Counted from the first letter of the stretch, positions 17,630-27,051 are shown. The stretch is DNA of 64,000 bases from Limnohabitans sp. TEGF004 (GCF_027924965.1 NZ_AP027056.1:992001-1056000); one strand, 5' to 3'. Notes: generated by a model not told the origin, from the sequence alone. Made by a program: numbers and translations.

Positions 17630-19825
17630 ATGAAACATAACGGAGAAACGCAGCGCACCTCGCTCTTGAGTGCCTCGCTGCAAGATTTGCCAGACCAGCC
17701 TGAGGCGCTGATGCGTGCGCGCGCCTTTGCACAGCCTTTGCTGATGGGTGCGACGCTGGATACGGGCGAAGACGTGTTGGCGCATGCGGACGCGGTCGCC
17801 CAAATCTTGAGCGTGATTGGTGGCTCTGAGGCCATGCAAGCTGCTTGCTACTTGGTTTACGCCTCTGAACATTTACAAAAGCCAGAGGAGGTGATTGCCA
17901 AAGCCTTTGGCGCTAGCTACGCCGAGTTGGCTTTGGAAACCACGCGCTTGATTCGTGTGCAGCGCCAAGCTCGCGCTGTGGCAGCGGAATCACAAGTGGC
18001 AGCCTTGCAAACCGAGAACGTGCGCAAGATGTTGCTGGCGTTTTCGCGTGATTTGCGTGTGGTTTTGCTGCGCTTGGCGTCGCGCCTGCAAACCCTGCGC
18101 CACTTTGCCGCTAGCAAGCTGCCAGTGCCGCACAGCTTGGCTTATGAGTCTTTGCATGTGTTTGCGCCACTGGCCAACCGTTTGGGTATTTGGCAAATCA
18201 AATGGGAAATGGAAGATTTGTCTTTCCGCTTCCTTGAGCCTGAGACCTACCGTGAAATCGCCAAGCTCCTCGATGAAAAGCGTGTGGAGCGCGAAAACTA
18301 CATGGTGCAGTTGCGCGAGCGTCTTGAGGCTGACTTGAAAGCCCAAGGCATCACAGCGCAAGTGGCGGGGCGACCCAAGCACATTTACAGCATCGTGAAA
18401 AAAATGCGCGGCAAGTCGCTCGACTTTTCACGCGTCTTTGACGTGCGTGCTTTACGTGTGGTGGTGCCTTCGGTGCCCGATTGCTACGCCACATTGAGCA
18501 TGGTGCACACCCAGTTTGCACCGATTGATTCGGAGTTTGACGATTACATTGCCAAGCCCAAATCCAATGGCTACCAGTCCTTGCACACGGTGGTGCGCGA
18601 CGCACAAGGCCGCCCAATTGAAATTCAAATCCGCACCCAAGAGATGCACGACCATGCCGAGCACGGTGTGGCCGCGCATTGGGCCTACAAAGAGGCGGGG
18701 GCCAAAGGCTACGCCGGCGTGAGTGCCTCTGGCGATTACGACGCCAAGATTGCGGTGTTGCGTCAGCTCTTGGCGTGGGAGCGCGAGCTCTCAGCCGGTG
18801 CACAAAGCCAAGCCACCACCGATGCACTGAGTGATCGCATTTATGTGCTCACACCGGATGCTGCTGTGGTCGAGCTGCCCCAAGGCGGCACACCGATTGA
18901 CTTTGCCTACACCTTGCACACCAATCTCGGTCACCGTTGCCGTGGTGCGCGCGTGGATGGCGCGATGGTCCCCCTGAATACGCAGCTCAAAAACGGCCAG
19001 ACGGTGGAGGTGACCGCCATCAAGGAAGGCGGTCCTTCGCGTGATTGGTTGAATCCGGAGCTTGGCTTCTTGGCCAGCTCACGTGCGCGTTCGAAGGTGA
19101 GGGCATGGTTCAACGCCCAAGCCATGCAAGAAACCGCGGCCAAAGGCCGCGAGGCTGTAGAAAAGCTTTTGCAGCGTGAAGGCAAAACAGCGATGAAGCT
19201 GGATGACTTAGCCTCGCAACTGGGCTTTAAGTCGGCCGAAGCCTTGTTTGAGGTGGTGGGTAAAGACGAGTTTTCGCTGCGCAACATCGAGACATTGCTC
19301 AATCCCCCCGCCGCGCCCATGGTGGCGGATGACTATGTCCGCCTTAAGAAAGCCAAGTCTAACGACAAGGCCTCTAAGAGCGGGGTGTTGGTGGTGGGGA
19401 TTGACTCCTTGCTCACGCAACTCAGCAAATGCTGCAAGCCCGCACCGCCCGATGACATTCGTGGCTTTGTGACACGCGGCAAAGGTGTGAGCATTCACCG
19501 GGCCGATTGCGGCAACTTCCGTCAAATGGCATTGCGCAGCGGTGACCGTGTGATTGAGGTGGACTGGGGGCAATCGGCTTCGGCGCAAGCCTTGGTCTAT
19601 CCAGTAGATGTAAATATCGAAGCCTTGGACCGTCAGGGCTTGTTGCGTGACATTTCGGAAGTGTTTGCCAAAGAAAAGATGAATGTGATTGGCGTGCAAA
19701 CCCAGTCAGTGAAAGACTTGGCGTGGATGACATTCACTGTGGAAGTGGGTGATTCACGCCGCTTGCAAAAGGTTTTGGGCTTGGTCAAAGAGGTTCGTGG
19801 GGTGCGGACCGCGAAACGTCGCTGA
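17630..19825 (+). CDS. relA: GTP pyrophosphokinase (RelA type)
   Basis: 731 aa. It makes (p)ppGpp from ATP and GTP/GDP when amino acids are short, as a ribosome-associated enzyme. The N-terminal HD-like domain lacks the HD pair (it reads YASEH where active hydrolases have His-Asp), so hydrolysis is not expected. The synthetase domain has the acidic EFDD at residues 302-305 within SEFDDYIAKPKSNGYQSLHT, the EXDD type typical of monofunctional RelA. TGS (RIYVLTPDAAVVELPQGGTPIDFAY cannot be missed around residues 404-428), a zinc-finger-like region and a C-terminal ACT domain follow. Start ATG 17630 lacks a clear Shine-Dalgarno. Confidence 0.95.
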   Translation: MKHNGETQRTSLLSASLQDLPDQPEALMRARAFAQPLLMGATLDTGEDVLAHADAVAQILSVIGGSEAMQAACYLVYASEHLQKPEEVIAKAFGASYAELALETTRLIRVQRQARAVAAESQVAALQTENVRKMLLAFSRDLRVVLLRLASRLQTLRHFAASKLPVPHSLAYESLHVFAPLANRLGIWQIKWEMEDLSFRFLEPETYREIAKLLDEKRVERENYMVQLRERLEADLKAQGITAQVAGRPKHIYSIVKKMRGKSLDFSRVFDVRALRVVVPSVPDCYATLSMVHTQFAPIDSEFDDYIAKPKSNGYQSLHTVVRDAQGRPIEIQIRTQEMHDHAEHGVAAHWAYKEAGAKGYAGVSASGDYDAKIAVLRQLLAWERELSAGAQSQATTDALSDRIYVLTPDAAVVELPQGGTPIDFAYTLHTNLGHRCRGARVDGAMVPLNTQLKNGQTVEVTAIKEGGPSRDWLNPELGFLASSRARSKVRAWFNAQAMQETAAKGREAVEKLLQREGKTAMKLDDLASQLGFKSAEALFEVVGKDEFSLRNIETLLNPPAAPMVADDYVRLKKAKSNDKASKSGVLVVGIDSLLTQLSKCCKPAPPDDIRGFVTRGKGVSIHRADCGNFRQMALRSGDRVIEVDWGQSASAQALVYPVDVNIEALDRQGLLRDISEVFAKEKMNVIGVQTQSVKDLAWMTFTVEVGDSRRLQKVLGLVKEVRGVRTAKRR

Positions 19826-19830
19826 AGTCT

Positions 19831-19838
19831 GCTATACT
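19831..19838 (+). promoter_or_regulatory. Putative extended -10 promoter for tRNA-Val
   Basis: TATACT at 19833-19838 is preceded by TG at 19830-19831, giving an extended -10. It lies 18 bases before the mature tRNA, just past the relA stop codon. No clear -35. Confidence 0.45.
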
Positions 19839-19856
19839 TCCAGCTTCGAACAATGT

Positions 19857-19933
19857 AGGCGCGTAGCTCAGTTGGTTAGAGCACCACCTTGACATGGTGG
19901 GGGTCGTTGGTTCGATTCCAATCGCGCCTACCA
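19857..19933 (+). tRNA. tRNA-Val (anticodon GAC)
   Basis: 77 bases including an encoded CCA. The acceptor stem AGGCGCG pairs with CGCGCCT, the anticodon stem CCACC pairs with GGTGG around the loop TTGACAT (anticodon GAC), and the T arm is GTTGG-TTCGATT-CCAAT. All stems are complete. Confidence 0.97.
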
Positions 19934-19947
19934 TATTGTTCCCCGTC

Positions 19948-19986
19948 AAGCCCGGCACTGTTTGAACAGTACTGGGCTTTTCTCTT
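19948..19986 (+). terminator. Intrinsic terminator after tRNA-Val
   Basis: An imperfect hairpin, AAGCCC then ACTGTT pairing with AACAGT then GGGCTT, with a small internal loop and TG at the tip, is followed by the T-rich tract TTTTCTCTTT. It sits 14 bases after the tRNA and 18 bases before phaR. Confidence 0.75.
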
Positions 19987-20004
19987 TCAACGGGAGCTGA
20001 CTTC

Positions 20005-20451
20005 ATGAGCAGCAAAAAATCAAACACTTCCGACGACACGCAAGACCGCGTGATCAAGAAGTACCCCAATCGCCGCTTGTATGACACCGCGTCATCCAGC
20101 TATGTGGCCTTGGCAGATATCAAACAACTGGTGATGCACAACACCCCTTTTCGGGTGGTAGATGCCAAGTCGGGGGAAGACCTGACGCGTAGCATCTTGT
20201 TGCAAATCATCTTGGAGCATGAGTCGGAAGGCTCACCCATCCTGACCGAGCAGGTCTTGGCCAACATCATTCGCTTTTATGGGCATTCGATGCAAGGCTT
20301 CATGGGCTCTTACCTTGAAAAGAACGTGCAAACGTTCATGGACAACGTGCCACAACTGCCCATCGTGCCGACACTGGTGAGCAGCTATGCCGAACAATTG
20401 CAAAAACAAACCGAACACATGATGGATGTGATGGGACTGAAACGTAAATGA
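20005..20451 (+). CDS. phaR: Polyhydroxyalkanoate synthesis repressor PhaR
   Basis: 148 aa. PhaR binds DNA and also PHA/PHB granules, repressing phasin and PHA synthesis genes until polymer is present. The N-terminal [18 protein letters not shown] (residues 18-35) is the PhaR DNA-binding domain signature, followed by the accumulation-regulator repeats ([31 protein letters not shown]). It starts after the tRNA-Val terminator with GGGAG upstream, and its TGA overlaps the rimO ATG. Presence of PhaR and a hydroxybutyrate dehydrogenase suggests the cell stores PHB, though no PHA synthase is in this window. Confidence 0.95.
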   Translation: MSSKKSNTSDDTQDRVIKKYPNRRLYDTASSSYVALADIKQLVMHNTPFRVVDAKSGEDLTRSILLQIILEHESEGSPILTEQVLANIIRFYGHSMQGFMGSYLEKNVQTFMDNVPQLPIVPTLVSSYAEQLQKQTEHMMDVMGLKRK

Positions 20452-21827
20452 CAGAAGTAACCGCACCTAAAGTTGGCTTCGTGAGCTTGGGCTGCCCCAA
20501 GGCTTTGACCGACTCCGAATTGATCTTGACGCAACTCAGCGCCGAGGGCTATCAAACGTCTAAAACTTTTGCTGGCGCTGACTTGGTCATTGTCAACACC
20601 TGCGGCTTCATTGATGACGCCGTCAAAGAAAGCCTAGACACCATTGGCGAAGCCTTGGCCGAAAACGGCAAGGTCATCGTGACGGGGTGTTTAGGTGCCC
20701 GCCAAGCCGAAGGCGGTGCCAATTTGGTGATGGAAATGCATCCTAGTGTGTTGGCCGTTACTGGCCCACACGCCACGCAAGAGGTGATGGACGCCGTGCA
20801 CGCGCATTTGCCCAAGCCGCATGACCCGTTCATCGACTTGGTGCCCAACAGCTTTGGTGAAGCGGGCGTCAAGCTCACGCCCAAGCACTATGCCTATTTG
20901 AAAATCAGCGAAGGCTGTAACCACCGTTGTACGTTTTGCATCATCCCGTCTATGCGTGGCGATTTGGTGAGTCGTCCGATTGGCGATGTGCTCAAAGAGG
21001 CGCGTGCTTTGTTTGAAGGCGGCGTGAAAGAGTTGTTGGTCATCAGCCAAGACACATCAGCCTACGGCGTGGATGTGAAGTACGTCACTGGTTTCTTTGA
21101 TGGTCAGCCCATCAAGACGCGCACTTTAGAGCTGGCGCAAGCCTTGGCCAAGTTGGCTCAAACCTATGGCGCATGGGTGCGTTTGCACTATGTGTACCCA
21201 TACCCCAGCGTGGATGACATCATCCCGTTAATGGCCACAGGTCATGTGTTGCCGTATTTGGATGTGCCGTTCCAGCACAGCCACCCCGATGTGTTGAAGC
21301 GCATGAAGCGCCCAGCCAGCGGTGAGAAAAACCTGGAGCGCATCGCCCGCTGGCGCGAGCTGTGCCCGCAAATTGTGATTCGCAGCACCTTCATTGCAGG
21401 TTTTCCTGGTGAGACCGAAGAAGAGTTTGAGCACTTGCTCAACTTCGTGCGTGAAGCCGAAATCGACCGCGCGGGTTGCTTTGCCTACAGCCCTATAGAC
21501 GGCGCTGCTGCCAACGACATTCCGGGCATGTTGCCGCAAGAGGTGCGTGAAGAACGTCAAGCCCGCTTCATGGCGGTTGCCGAAGAGGTATCGATTGCCA
21601 AGCTCAAACGCCGCATTGGTTCCACCATTCAAGTGCTGGTGGATTCAGCGCCCGCCGGTGGCCGCAAAGGTGGCGTGGGCCGCAGCTACGCAGATGCACC
21701 TGAGATCGATGGCGTCGTGAAGTTGTTGCCACCTGAAAAACTCAGCAAAGTGCTCAAGGTGGGTGAGTTCACCCGTGCCAAAGTGGTGGCTACAGATGGT
21801 CATGACCTTGTCGCATTGCCGATTTAA
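20448..21827 (+). CDS. rimO: Ribosomal protein S12 methylthiotransferase
   Basis: 459 aa radical-SAM enzyme that adds a methylthio group to the conserved aspartate of ribosomal protein S12. The N-terminal MTTase domain has Cys16, Cys52 and Cys81 for the second 4Fe-4S cluster; the radical-SAM motif is C157-x3-C161-x2-C164 ([17 protein letters not shown]). A TRAM domain closes the protein. The four-base ATGA overlap with phaR implies translational coupling. A strong hairpin terminator follows, shared with the convergent tRNA-Leu. Confidence 0.97.
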   Translation: MTEVTAPKVGFVSLGCPKALTDSELILTQLSAEGYQTSKTFAGADLVIVNTCGFIDDAVKESLDTIGEALAENGKVIVTGCLGARQAEGGANLVMEMHPSVLAVTGPHATQEVMDAVHAHLPKPHDPFIDLVPNSFGEAGVKLTPKHYAYLKISEGCNHRCTFCIIPSMRGDLVSRPIGDVLKEARALFEGGVKELLVISQDTSAYGVDVKYVTGFFDGQPIKTRTLELAQALAKLAQTYGAWVRLHYVYPYPSVDDIIPLMATGHVLPYLDVPFQHSHPDVLKRMKRPASGEKNLERIARWRELCPQIVIRSTFIAGFPGETEEEFEHLLNFVREAEIDRAGCFAYSPIDGAAANDIPGMLPQEVREERQARFMAVAEEVSIAKLKRRIGSTIQVLVDSAPAGGRKGGVGRSYADAPEIDGVVKLLPPEKLSKVLKVGEFTRAKVVATDGHDLVALPI

Positions 21828-21841
21828 ATTCACAAAAAACA

Positions 21842-21870
21842 AAAGCCACCTAAAAGGTGGCTTTCATTTA
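21842..21870. terminator. Bidirectional intrinsic terminator, rimO / tRNA-Leu
   Basis: A perfect 9-bp stem AAAGCCACC/GGTGGCTTT (21842-21850 and 21856-21864) with loop TAAAA. Plus strand: followed by TTTCATTTAAC. Minus strand: followed by TTTTGTTTTTTG. It can end rimO transcripts and tRNA-Leu transcripts. Confidence 0.88.
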
Positions 21871-21878
21871 ACTTATAT

Positions 21879-21963
<85 letters not shown>

Positions 21964-21980
21964 ATTTCAGGAAAGAGAGC

Positions 21981-21986
21981 ATTGTA
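21981..21986 (-). promoter_or_regulatory. Putative -10 box of tRNA-Leu
   Basis: TACAAT on the minus strand, 17 bases before the tRNA 5' end. It coincides with the region where the divergent rnr gene should begin, so the two genes must share a very small control region. Confidence 0.4.
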
Positions 21987-24235
21987 TCAAGAATTCCGTT
22001 CATACCAGTGGATTACTGGAAGAGTTTGTCGGCACCGTCTCGGGTCACCGAGATGGTCATGGGTTTGTGCAACGAGATGATGGATCGCCCGACATCTTTT
22101 TACCCCCGAATGAAATGCGCGCGGTGTTACACCGTGACCGCGTCAAAGCACGTGTTGTTCGCTTAGACCGCAAAGGTCGCCCAGAGGGGCGCGTGGTTGA
22201 AATTTTGGAACGCTCAAAGCAACCCATCATTGGTCGTTTGCTGCAAGAGAGCGGTGTGTGGCTGGTGGCGCCTGAAGACAAGCGCTACGGCCAAGATGTG
22301 TTGATCAACAAAGGCGCGACCGCCAAAGCGATGGTCGGCCAAGTTGTGGTGGTTGAACTGACCGAGCCGCCCAGTTTGTATGGGCAGCCTGTGGGCCGTA
22401 TCAAAGAGGTGTTGGGCGAAGTGGATGACCCCGGCATGGAAATCGAAATTGCTGTGCGTAAGTACGGCGTGCCGCATGAGTTCTCAGACGCTTGTTTGGC
22501 CATGGCTCGAAGCCTGCCCGATAAGGTGCGTCCGCAAGACAAAAAAGACCGCGTTGATTTAACCGATGTGCCCTTGGTCACCATCGATGGTGAAGATGCG
22601 CGCGACTTTGACGACGCCGTGTATTGCGAACCTGCCAAAGTAGGCAAGGGCAAAGGCTGGCGCTTGTTGGTGGCCATTGCTGACGTGAGCAACTATGTGG
22701 AAACCGGCAGCGCGATTGATGTGGATGCTTATGACCGGGCCACCAGCGTGTACTTCCCGCGCCGTGTGATTCCGATGTTGCCTGAGAAGCTCTCCAACGG
22801 TTTGTGTTCATTGAACCCCGATGTTGAACGCTTGTGCATGGTGTGCGACATGCTTATCAGCGCATCAGGCGATGTAGAGGCTTATCAGTTTTACCCTGCG
22901 GTGATGTTCAGCCATGCACGCTTCACGTACACCGAAGTGGCGGCTATTTTGTCTAACACGCGTGGACCGGAAGCGGCTAAACGTAAAGACCGTATTGATG
23001 ATTTGCTCAACCTGCACGATGTGTATGGGGCTTTGCTCAAAGCTCGACATGTGCGTGGTGCGGTCGACTTTGAAACCACCGAAACACAAATCGTGTGTGA
23101 CGAAAGTGGTCGTATCGACAAAATCATTCCGCGTGTGCGCAACGATGCGCACAAACTGATTGAAGAGGCCATGTTGGCCGCCAACGTCTGCAGCGCGGAC
23201 TTTATTTTGCAAAGCAAGCACCCCGGTTTGTTCCGTGTGCATGAGGGGCCAACGCCAGAGAAGATCGATGTGCTACGCGGCTACCTCAAAGCCACCGGCG
23301 TGGGAATGACGGTCGGGGACAAGCCCAAGCCTTCAGAATTTCAAGCGATTGCTGATGCGACCAAAGAGCGTCCAGACGCGCAGCAAATTCATTCGATGCT
23401 GTTGCGTTCGATGTCGCAAGCGGTGTACACGCCCGACAATAACGGCCACTTTGGTTTGGCGTTTGAGGCCTATACCCATTTCACCAGCCCGATTCGTCGC
23501 TACCCAGATTTGTTGGTGCATCGTGTCATCAAAGCAATTCTGACGAAGCGTAAATACACCTTGCCAACGCTACCCACGCCAGGTGAGGCACATGCCAAAC
23601 TGGCGCGTCGATTGGCCTCGCGCGTGCGCGAGCCTGAAAACAAATTGGTTGTTAAAACCAAACTGACGCCCGACCAGCAAGCTTGGGAAGCTGCTGGTCT
23701 GCATTGCAGCGCCAATGAGCGTCGCGCCGATGAAGCCAGCCGCGATGTGGAAGCGTGGCTCAAGTGCAAATACATGCGCGAGCATTTGGGTGAAGAGTAC
23801 GGCGGTGTCGTGACGTCTGCTACGGGCTTTGGTCTGTTCGTGACCTTGGACGCCATGTATGTAGAAGGCTTGGTGCACATCACCGAACTCGGTGGTGAAT
23901 ATTTCCGCTTCGACGAAATGCGTCAAGAGCTTCGCGGTGAGCGCACTGGCATTCGCTACGGTATTGGTTCACGCGTGCGCATTCAGGTGAGCCGCGTGGA
24001 CTTAGATGGCCGCAAGATTGATTTCCGCTTGGTGCGTGAAGCCGATGAGTTGTTGCCACGCCATGGCAAAGACGCCGCAGGCTCGCCCATGCAGAACTTC
24101 AAAACTGCGGTGAAAAAAGCCTTCACCAAAATCAGTGGCAAAGATGGACGTGGTGAATCTAAATCGCCGTCTGCTCGCGTAGGTAAATCCACCGATAAAA
24201 AAGCCGGCGCCAAAAGCCGACGCTCGCGCAAGTAA
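21986..24235 (+). CDS. rnr: Ribonuclease R (start codon uncertain, non-canonical)
   Basis: About 749 aa. RNase R is a 3'-5' processive exoribonuclease that degrades structured RNA. Two cold-shock domains (GTVSGHRDGHGFVQRDDGS near the start) precede the RNB catalytic domain (TIDGEDARDFDDAVYCE with the metal-binding aspartates; FTSPIRRYPDLLVHR), an S1 domain (GVVTSATGFGLFVTLDAMYVEG) and a Lys/Arg/Ser-rich tail. The frame is open from within the antisense of tRNA-Leu, but between that tRNA and the first conserved motif it has no ATG, GTG or TTG. I propose ATC 21986, which follows AGGAAAGAGAG, or CTG 22016. A single-base sequencing error is an alternative. Confidence 0.9.
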   Translation: MKNSVHTSGLLEEFVGTVSGHRDGHGFVQRDDGSPDIFLPPNEMRAVLHRDRVKARVVRLDRKGRPEGRVVEILERSKQPIIGRLLQESGVWLVAPEDKRYGQDVLINKGATAKAMVGQVVVVELTEPPSLYGQPVGRIKEVLGEVDDPGMEIEIAVRKYGVPHEFSDACLAMARSLPDKVRPQDKKDRVDLTDVPLVTIDGEDARDFDDAVYCEPAKVGKGKGWRLLVAIADVSNYVETGSAIDVDAYDRATSVYFPRRVIPMLPEKLSNGLCSLNPDVERLCMVCDMLISASGDVEAYQFYPAVMFSHARFTYTEVAAILSNTRGPEAAKRKDRIDDLLNLHDVYGALLKARHVRGAVDFETTETQIVCDESGRIDKIIPRVRNDAHKLIEEAMLAANVCSADFILQSKHPGLFRVHEGPTPEKIDVLRGYLKATGVGMTVGDKPKPSEFQAIADATKERPDAQQIHSMLLRSMSQAVYTPDNNGHFGLAFEAYTHFTSPIRRYPDLLVHRVIKAILTKRKYTLPTLPTPGEAHAKLARRLASRVREPENKLVVKTKLTPDQQAWEAAGLHCSANERRADEASRDVEAWLKCKYMREHLGEEYGGVVTSATGFGLFVTLDAMYVEGLVHITELGGEYFRFDEMRQELRGERTGIRYGIGSRVRIQVSRVDLDGRKIDFRLVREADELLPRHGKDAAGSPMQNFKTAVKKAFTKISGKDGRGESKSPSARVGKSTDKKAGAKSRRSRK

Positions 24236-24252
24236 ATCGCGCTTTCGCGATT
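24235..24252. terminator. Hairpin between convergent rnr and nnr, possible weak terminator
   Basis: AATCGCG (24235-24241) pairs with CGCGATT (24246-24252) around a 4-base loop, immediately after the rnr stop codon. Neither side has a real T run (GAGCTTT on plus, TACTTG on minus), so termination would be weak or Rho-assisted. Confidence 0.4.
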
Positions 24253-24257
24253 GAGCT

Positions 24258-25736
24258 TTAACGCACCGATGCGGCAAGTAATGCCGCATCGAGTGCAGGT
24301 CCAGCGCTGGGCCAATCGTTTGCCACTTTTCCGTGTGCAAACACCGCGTGGCAAGCGGCCTCAAATACATTTTCATGGCGTGCGATGTATGCACCAATCA
24401 AACCAGCCAGTACATCGCCTGTGCCTGCTGTGGCAAGTAAAGCATTGCCTGAGCCGTTGATGACGGGTGTGTGATGTGGGCTGGCAATGATGCTGCCGGA
24501 GCCCTTGAGTACCACCACGCATTGGTACATATCGGCCAATTGCTGTGCGGTGTGCAACCGGTTGTGTTGCACCTCTTGGGTTGTGCAGTTCAGCAGCCGT
24601 GCGGCTTCCAGTGGGTGTGGCGTGAGCACGGTGGGCTTGCTGCGGGCGCTGCGTTTTTTGAGCAAGCTTTGCAGCGATGTATCGCGTGCAACGGCGTTCA
24701 ATGCATCGGCATCGAGCACCAGTTGTTTTGACGATGACATGACATGGGGCAGCAAAGCGTGAATGTCAGCGCCGCCGCCACAGCCGCAAACCACGGTGGA
24801 TGTTTGTGGGTCCAAATCTTCAGGTGCTCGCACCATCAAGGGTGGATGTGCTGCGGTGATGGCATGACGGGTTGATGCATCCATGACGCCAACAAATACG
24901 CGACCTGCGCCGCCGTGCAAAGCGGCTACCCCTGCCAGTGCCGCAGCGCCAGACATGCCTGGTGCGCCGCCCATGACACTCACATCGCCAAAGCTGCCTT
25001 TGTGGCTGCTGTGCGGCCTGTCGCTTGGTGCTTCGATATTTTGTTGCAACCAAGCTGTAGGGGCTTGCGTGGGTTCAATGCCAAGGTGGTTGAACCAAAC
25101 TTGACCCGAAGCATCACGGCCTTCGGCGGTGAACAGGCCTGGTTTCAGGGTGAGCAGGCTCAAGGTGTGGCGTTGGGCATTCGCGTGACGCGATGTACTT
25201 TTGCCCAGCCATTCACCGGTGTTGGCATTCAAACCCGTCGGCATGTCCACGCACAACACTGGCATGTCGGTGATTTGCAAGGCTTCTAGCCATTGCGCTA
25301 TCGCGCCGTCAGGTGTGCGTTGTGTGCCTATCCCAAGAAGTGCATCAATGGCGAGGTCAAATTGTTCTGGGATTTGCTGGGCAAACGTCACACCCGCTGC
25401 TTTGGCGCGTTGCCACGCTTGTTGAGCGTCAGCAGGGCCGGTACCGTCTTTGCCTAACCAAGTGACGATGGGCTGCTTGCCCCATGTCTGCAAATGGACT
25501 GCGGCTTCAAGGCCGTCGCCGCCGTTGTTGCCCGGCCCACAAGCCAGCCAAATTTTTTGCGCATGTGGCGCGATGGCCAAAGCCAGTTGCGCGGTGGCCA
25601 AGCCTGCACGCTGCATCAAGGTGTGAGCGGACAGGGCAGCTTGTGCTTGAGCCTCAATGCTTCGGGTCTGCGTCACGTCGTACAGCGGCCACAGGGCTTG
25701 GCTGTCGATACGTTGAGTGAGGCCCAGGGTTTTCAT
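24258..25736 (-). CDS. nnr: Bifunctional NAD(P)H-hydrate epimerase / ADP-dependent NAD(P)H-hydrate dehydratase
   Basis: 492 aa. It repairs hydrated NADH and NADPH: the N-terminal YjeF_N domain (GPGNNGGDG at residues 67-75) interconverts the R and S hydrates, and the C-terminal ribokinase-like domain (HKGSFGDVSVMGG, and AGTGDVLAG with Asp441) dehydrates the S form using ADP. Its ATG overlaps the dadA stop (ATGA), so it is the second gene of a dadA-nnr operon. The C-terminal coding end contains a perfect 10-bp stem-loop. It converges with rnr with 22 bases between stops. Confidence 0.95.
   Translation of the reverse strand: MKTLGLTQRIDSQALWPLYDVTQTRSIEAQAQAALSAHTLMQRAGLATAQLALAIAPHAQKIWLACGPGNNGGDGLEAAVHLQTWGKQPIVTWLGKDGTGPADAQQAWQRAKAAGVTFAQQIPEQFDLAIDALLGIGTQRTPDGAIAQWLEALQITDMPVLCVDMPTGLNANTGEWLGKSTSRHANAQRHTLSLLTLKPGLFTAEGRDASGQVWFNHLGIEPTQAPTAWLQQNIEAPSDRPHSSHKGSFGDVSVMGGAPGMSGAAALAGVAALHGGAGRVFVGVMDASTRHAITAAHPPLMVRAPEDLDPQTSTVVCGCGGGADIHALLPHVMSSSKQLVLDADALNAVARDTSLQSLLKKRSARSKPTVLTPHPLEAARLLNCTTQEVQHNRLHTAQQLADMYQCVVVLKGSGSIIASPHHTPVINGSGNALLATAGTGDVLAGLIGAYIARHENVFEAACHAVFAHGKVANDWPSAGPALDAALLAASVR
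24267..24291. repeat. Perfect 10-bp inverted repeat inside the 3' end of nnr
   Basis: CGATGCGGCA (24267-24276) and TGCCGCATCG (24282-24291) with a 5-base spacer, within the last codons of nnr. No T run follows in either direction. Confidence 0.6.
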
Positions 25737-26989
25737 CGTTGGAGGTGCAAGCGCTCAAGGCCTAAGCCTTGCAAATCGATGTCTGGGCTTTTGCCGTTGA
25801 TGCTGTCAGCCACCACGCGGGCGCTGCCGCAGGCCAAGGTCCAACCACTCGCGCCGTGTCCTAGATTCAGCCACACACCCGACACACCGCTGGCCCCGAC
25901 GATGGGCGGGCCATCGGGCAGCATGGGGCGAGAACCTTTCCACACTTGCACGTTGTCTTGTGTGCGTGCTGCGCCCGGAAACCAGTTGTCCAGCACGCGG
26001 TACAGCGTTTTGATGCTGGCTGGATCGTGGCGTTTGGCATTGCCCCCAATTTCAGAGCCACCCGACACGCGAACGCGTTGGCCCAAACGGCTGATGGCCA
26101 CTTTGTATTGCTCATCCATCACACCGCTGCGAGGTGCATCCAGTGGTTCACGTACCGCTGCGCTGATGGCGTAGCCGTGAACGGCTGCGAGGGGAATGCG
26201 CAAGCCCAAAGGCCGCACCAATTGTGCGCTGGCCAAGCCCGCACAGACCACCACAGCGTCAAATTTTTCGCCCATGTCTTGCGCAGAGGTGCGAATGGTT
26301 TTGGGTTGCGCGTTGGAGAGCGGCAGCACGCCGGTGTTGAAGTGAAATTTCACGCCCAAGGCTTCGGCTTCGCTTTTGAGCAGCAGCGTGAACTGACGGC
26401 AGTTGCCCACTTCGTCTTCGGGAAAGTGAATGGCTTGCGCCAAAGCGGTTTCGGGATTGAGCGCAGGTTCAATGCCACGGGCTTCTTCGGCACTCAGTGT
26501 TTTGAAGCTCAGGCCTGCATCGCGCATGACTTGCAAGCTGTCTTGCATGAGCTGAATTTCGCGCTCGGTTCGCAAGAGCACCATGAAGCCTTGGCTGCGT
26601 TCGTGCTCCAAGTTCAAGGTGTCGGTCAGGGTGCGCATGCGGTGGCTGCTGTACTCGGCCAAACGTAGCATGCTGGCGCGGTTACGCGCAAAGGTGGTGG
26701 CGCTGCTGGCTTTGCGCATCTGCCACAGCCAGCGCCAATCGGCCATGCTGGGGCTGGAGATGCGCAGAGGCGTGTCACGCTGCCACAGGTGTGAAAGCAC
26801 GTGTTTGACCATGCCAGGGCGTGCCCACGGCGCGGCATAACCCGCAGAGGCCACGCCTGTGTTGGAGAAGCTGCATTCTTCGGCGGCTGCGCCATTGCGC
26901 TCATACACGCTGATTTGGTGGCCTTGCGCAGCGAGTTCGTACGCGGTGGAGATGCCAATCACGCCTGCGCCAATCACGGCGACCTTCAT
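25733..26989 (-). CDS. dadA: D-amino acid dehydrogenase, small subunit type
   Basis: 418 aa FAD-dependent oxidoreductase. The N-terminal dinucleotide fold VIGAGVIGISTAYELAAQGH (residues 4-23) and SFSNTGVASAGYAAPWARPGM are typical of DadA, which oxidises D-amino acids (D-alanine best known) to 2-oxoacids with electrons passed to the respiratory chain at the inner membrane. The C-terminal GASGWTLACGSARVVAD closes the FAD site. AGGA 8 bases before ATG 26989 supports the start. It is the first gene of the operon with nnr and is divergent from rpsB. Sarcosine or other amine oxidases are related, but the overall match is to DadA. Confidence 0.9.
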   Translation of the reverse strand: MKVAVIGAGVIGISTAYELAAQGHQISVYERNGAAAEECSFSNTGVASAGYAAPWARPGMVKHVLSHLWQRDTPLRISSPSMADWRWLWQMRKASSATTFARNRASMLRLAEYSSHRMRTLTDTLNLEHERSQGFMVLLRTEREIQLMQDSLQVMRDAGLSFKTLSAEEARGIEPALNPETALAQAIHFPEDEVGNCRQFTLLLKSEAEALGVKFHFNTGVLPLSNAQPKTIRTSAQDMGEKFDAVVVCAGLASAQLVRPLGLRIPLAAVHGYAISAAVREPLDAPRSGVMDEQYKVAISRLGQRVRVSGGSEIGGNAKRHDPASIKTLYRVLDNWFPGAARTQDNVQVWKGSRPMLPDGPPIVGASGVSGVWLNLGHGASGWTLACGSARVVADSINGKSPDIDLQGLGLERLHLQR

Positions 26990-27042
26990 GGGCGAATCCT
27001 TGCTGAAGGCGGCTGGTTGGGGGCGAGGGGCATGTATTGCTG

Positions 27043-27051
27043 TGCTAGAAT
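27043..27051 (+). promoter_or_regulatory. Putative extended -10 promoter of rpsB-tsf
   Basis: TGCTAGAAT at 27043-27051: a TG extended element followed by TAGAAT (five of six). It would start a transcript near 27058 and give rpsB a leader of about 147 nt. No convincing -35. Confidence 0.5.

Noticed and set aside
17630..18100. Possible ppGpp hydrolase (SpoT-like) activity of the RelA protein
   Set aside because: The HD pair is absent (YASEH) and the synthetase has the EXDD motif of monofunctional RelA.
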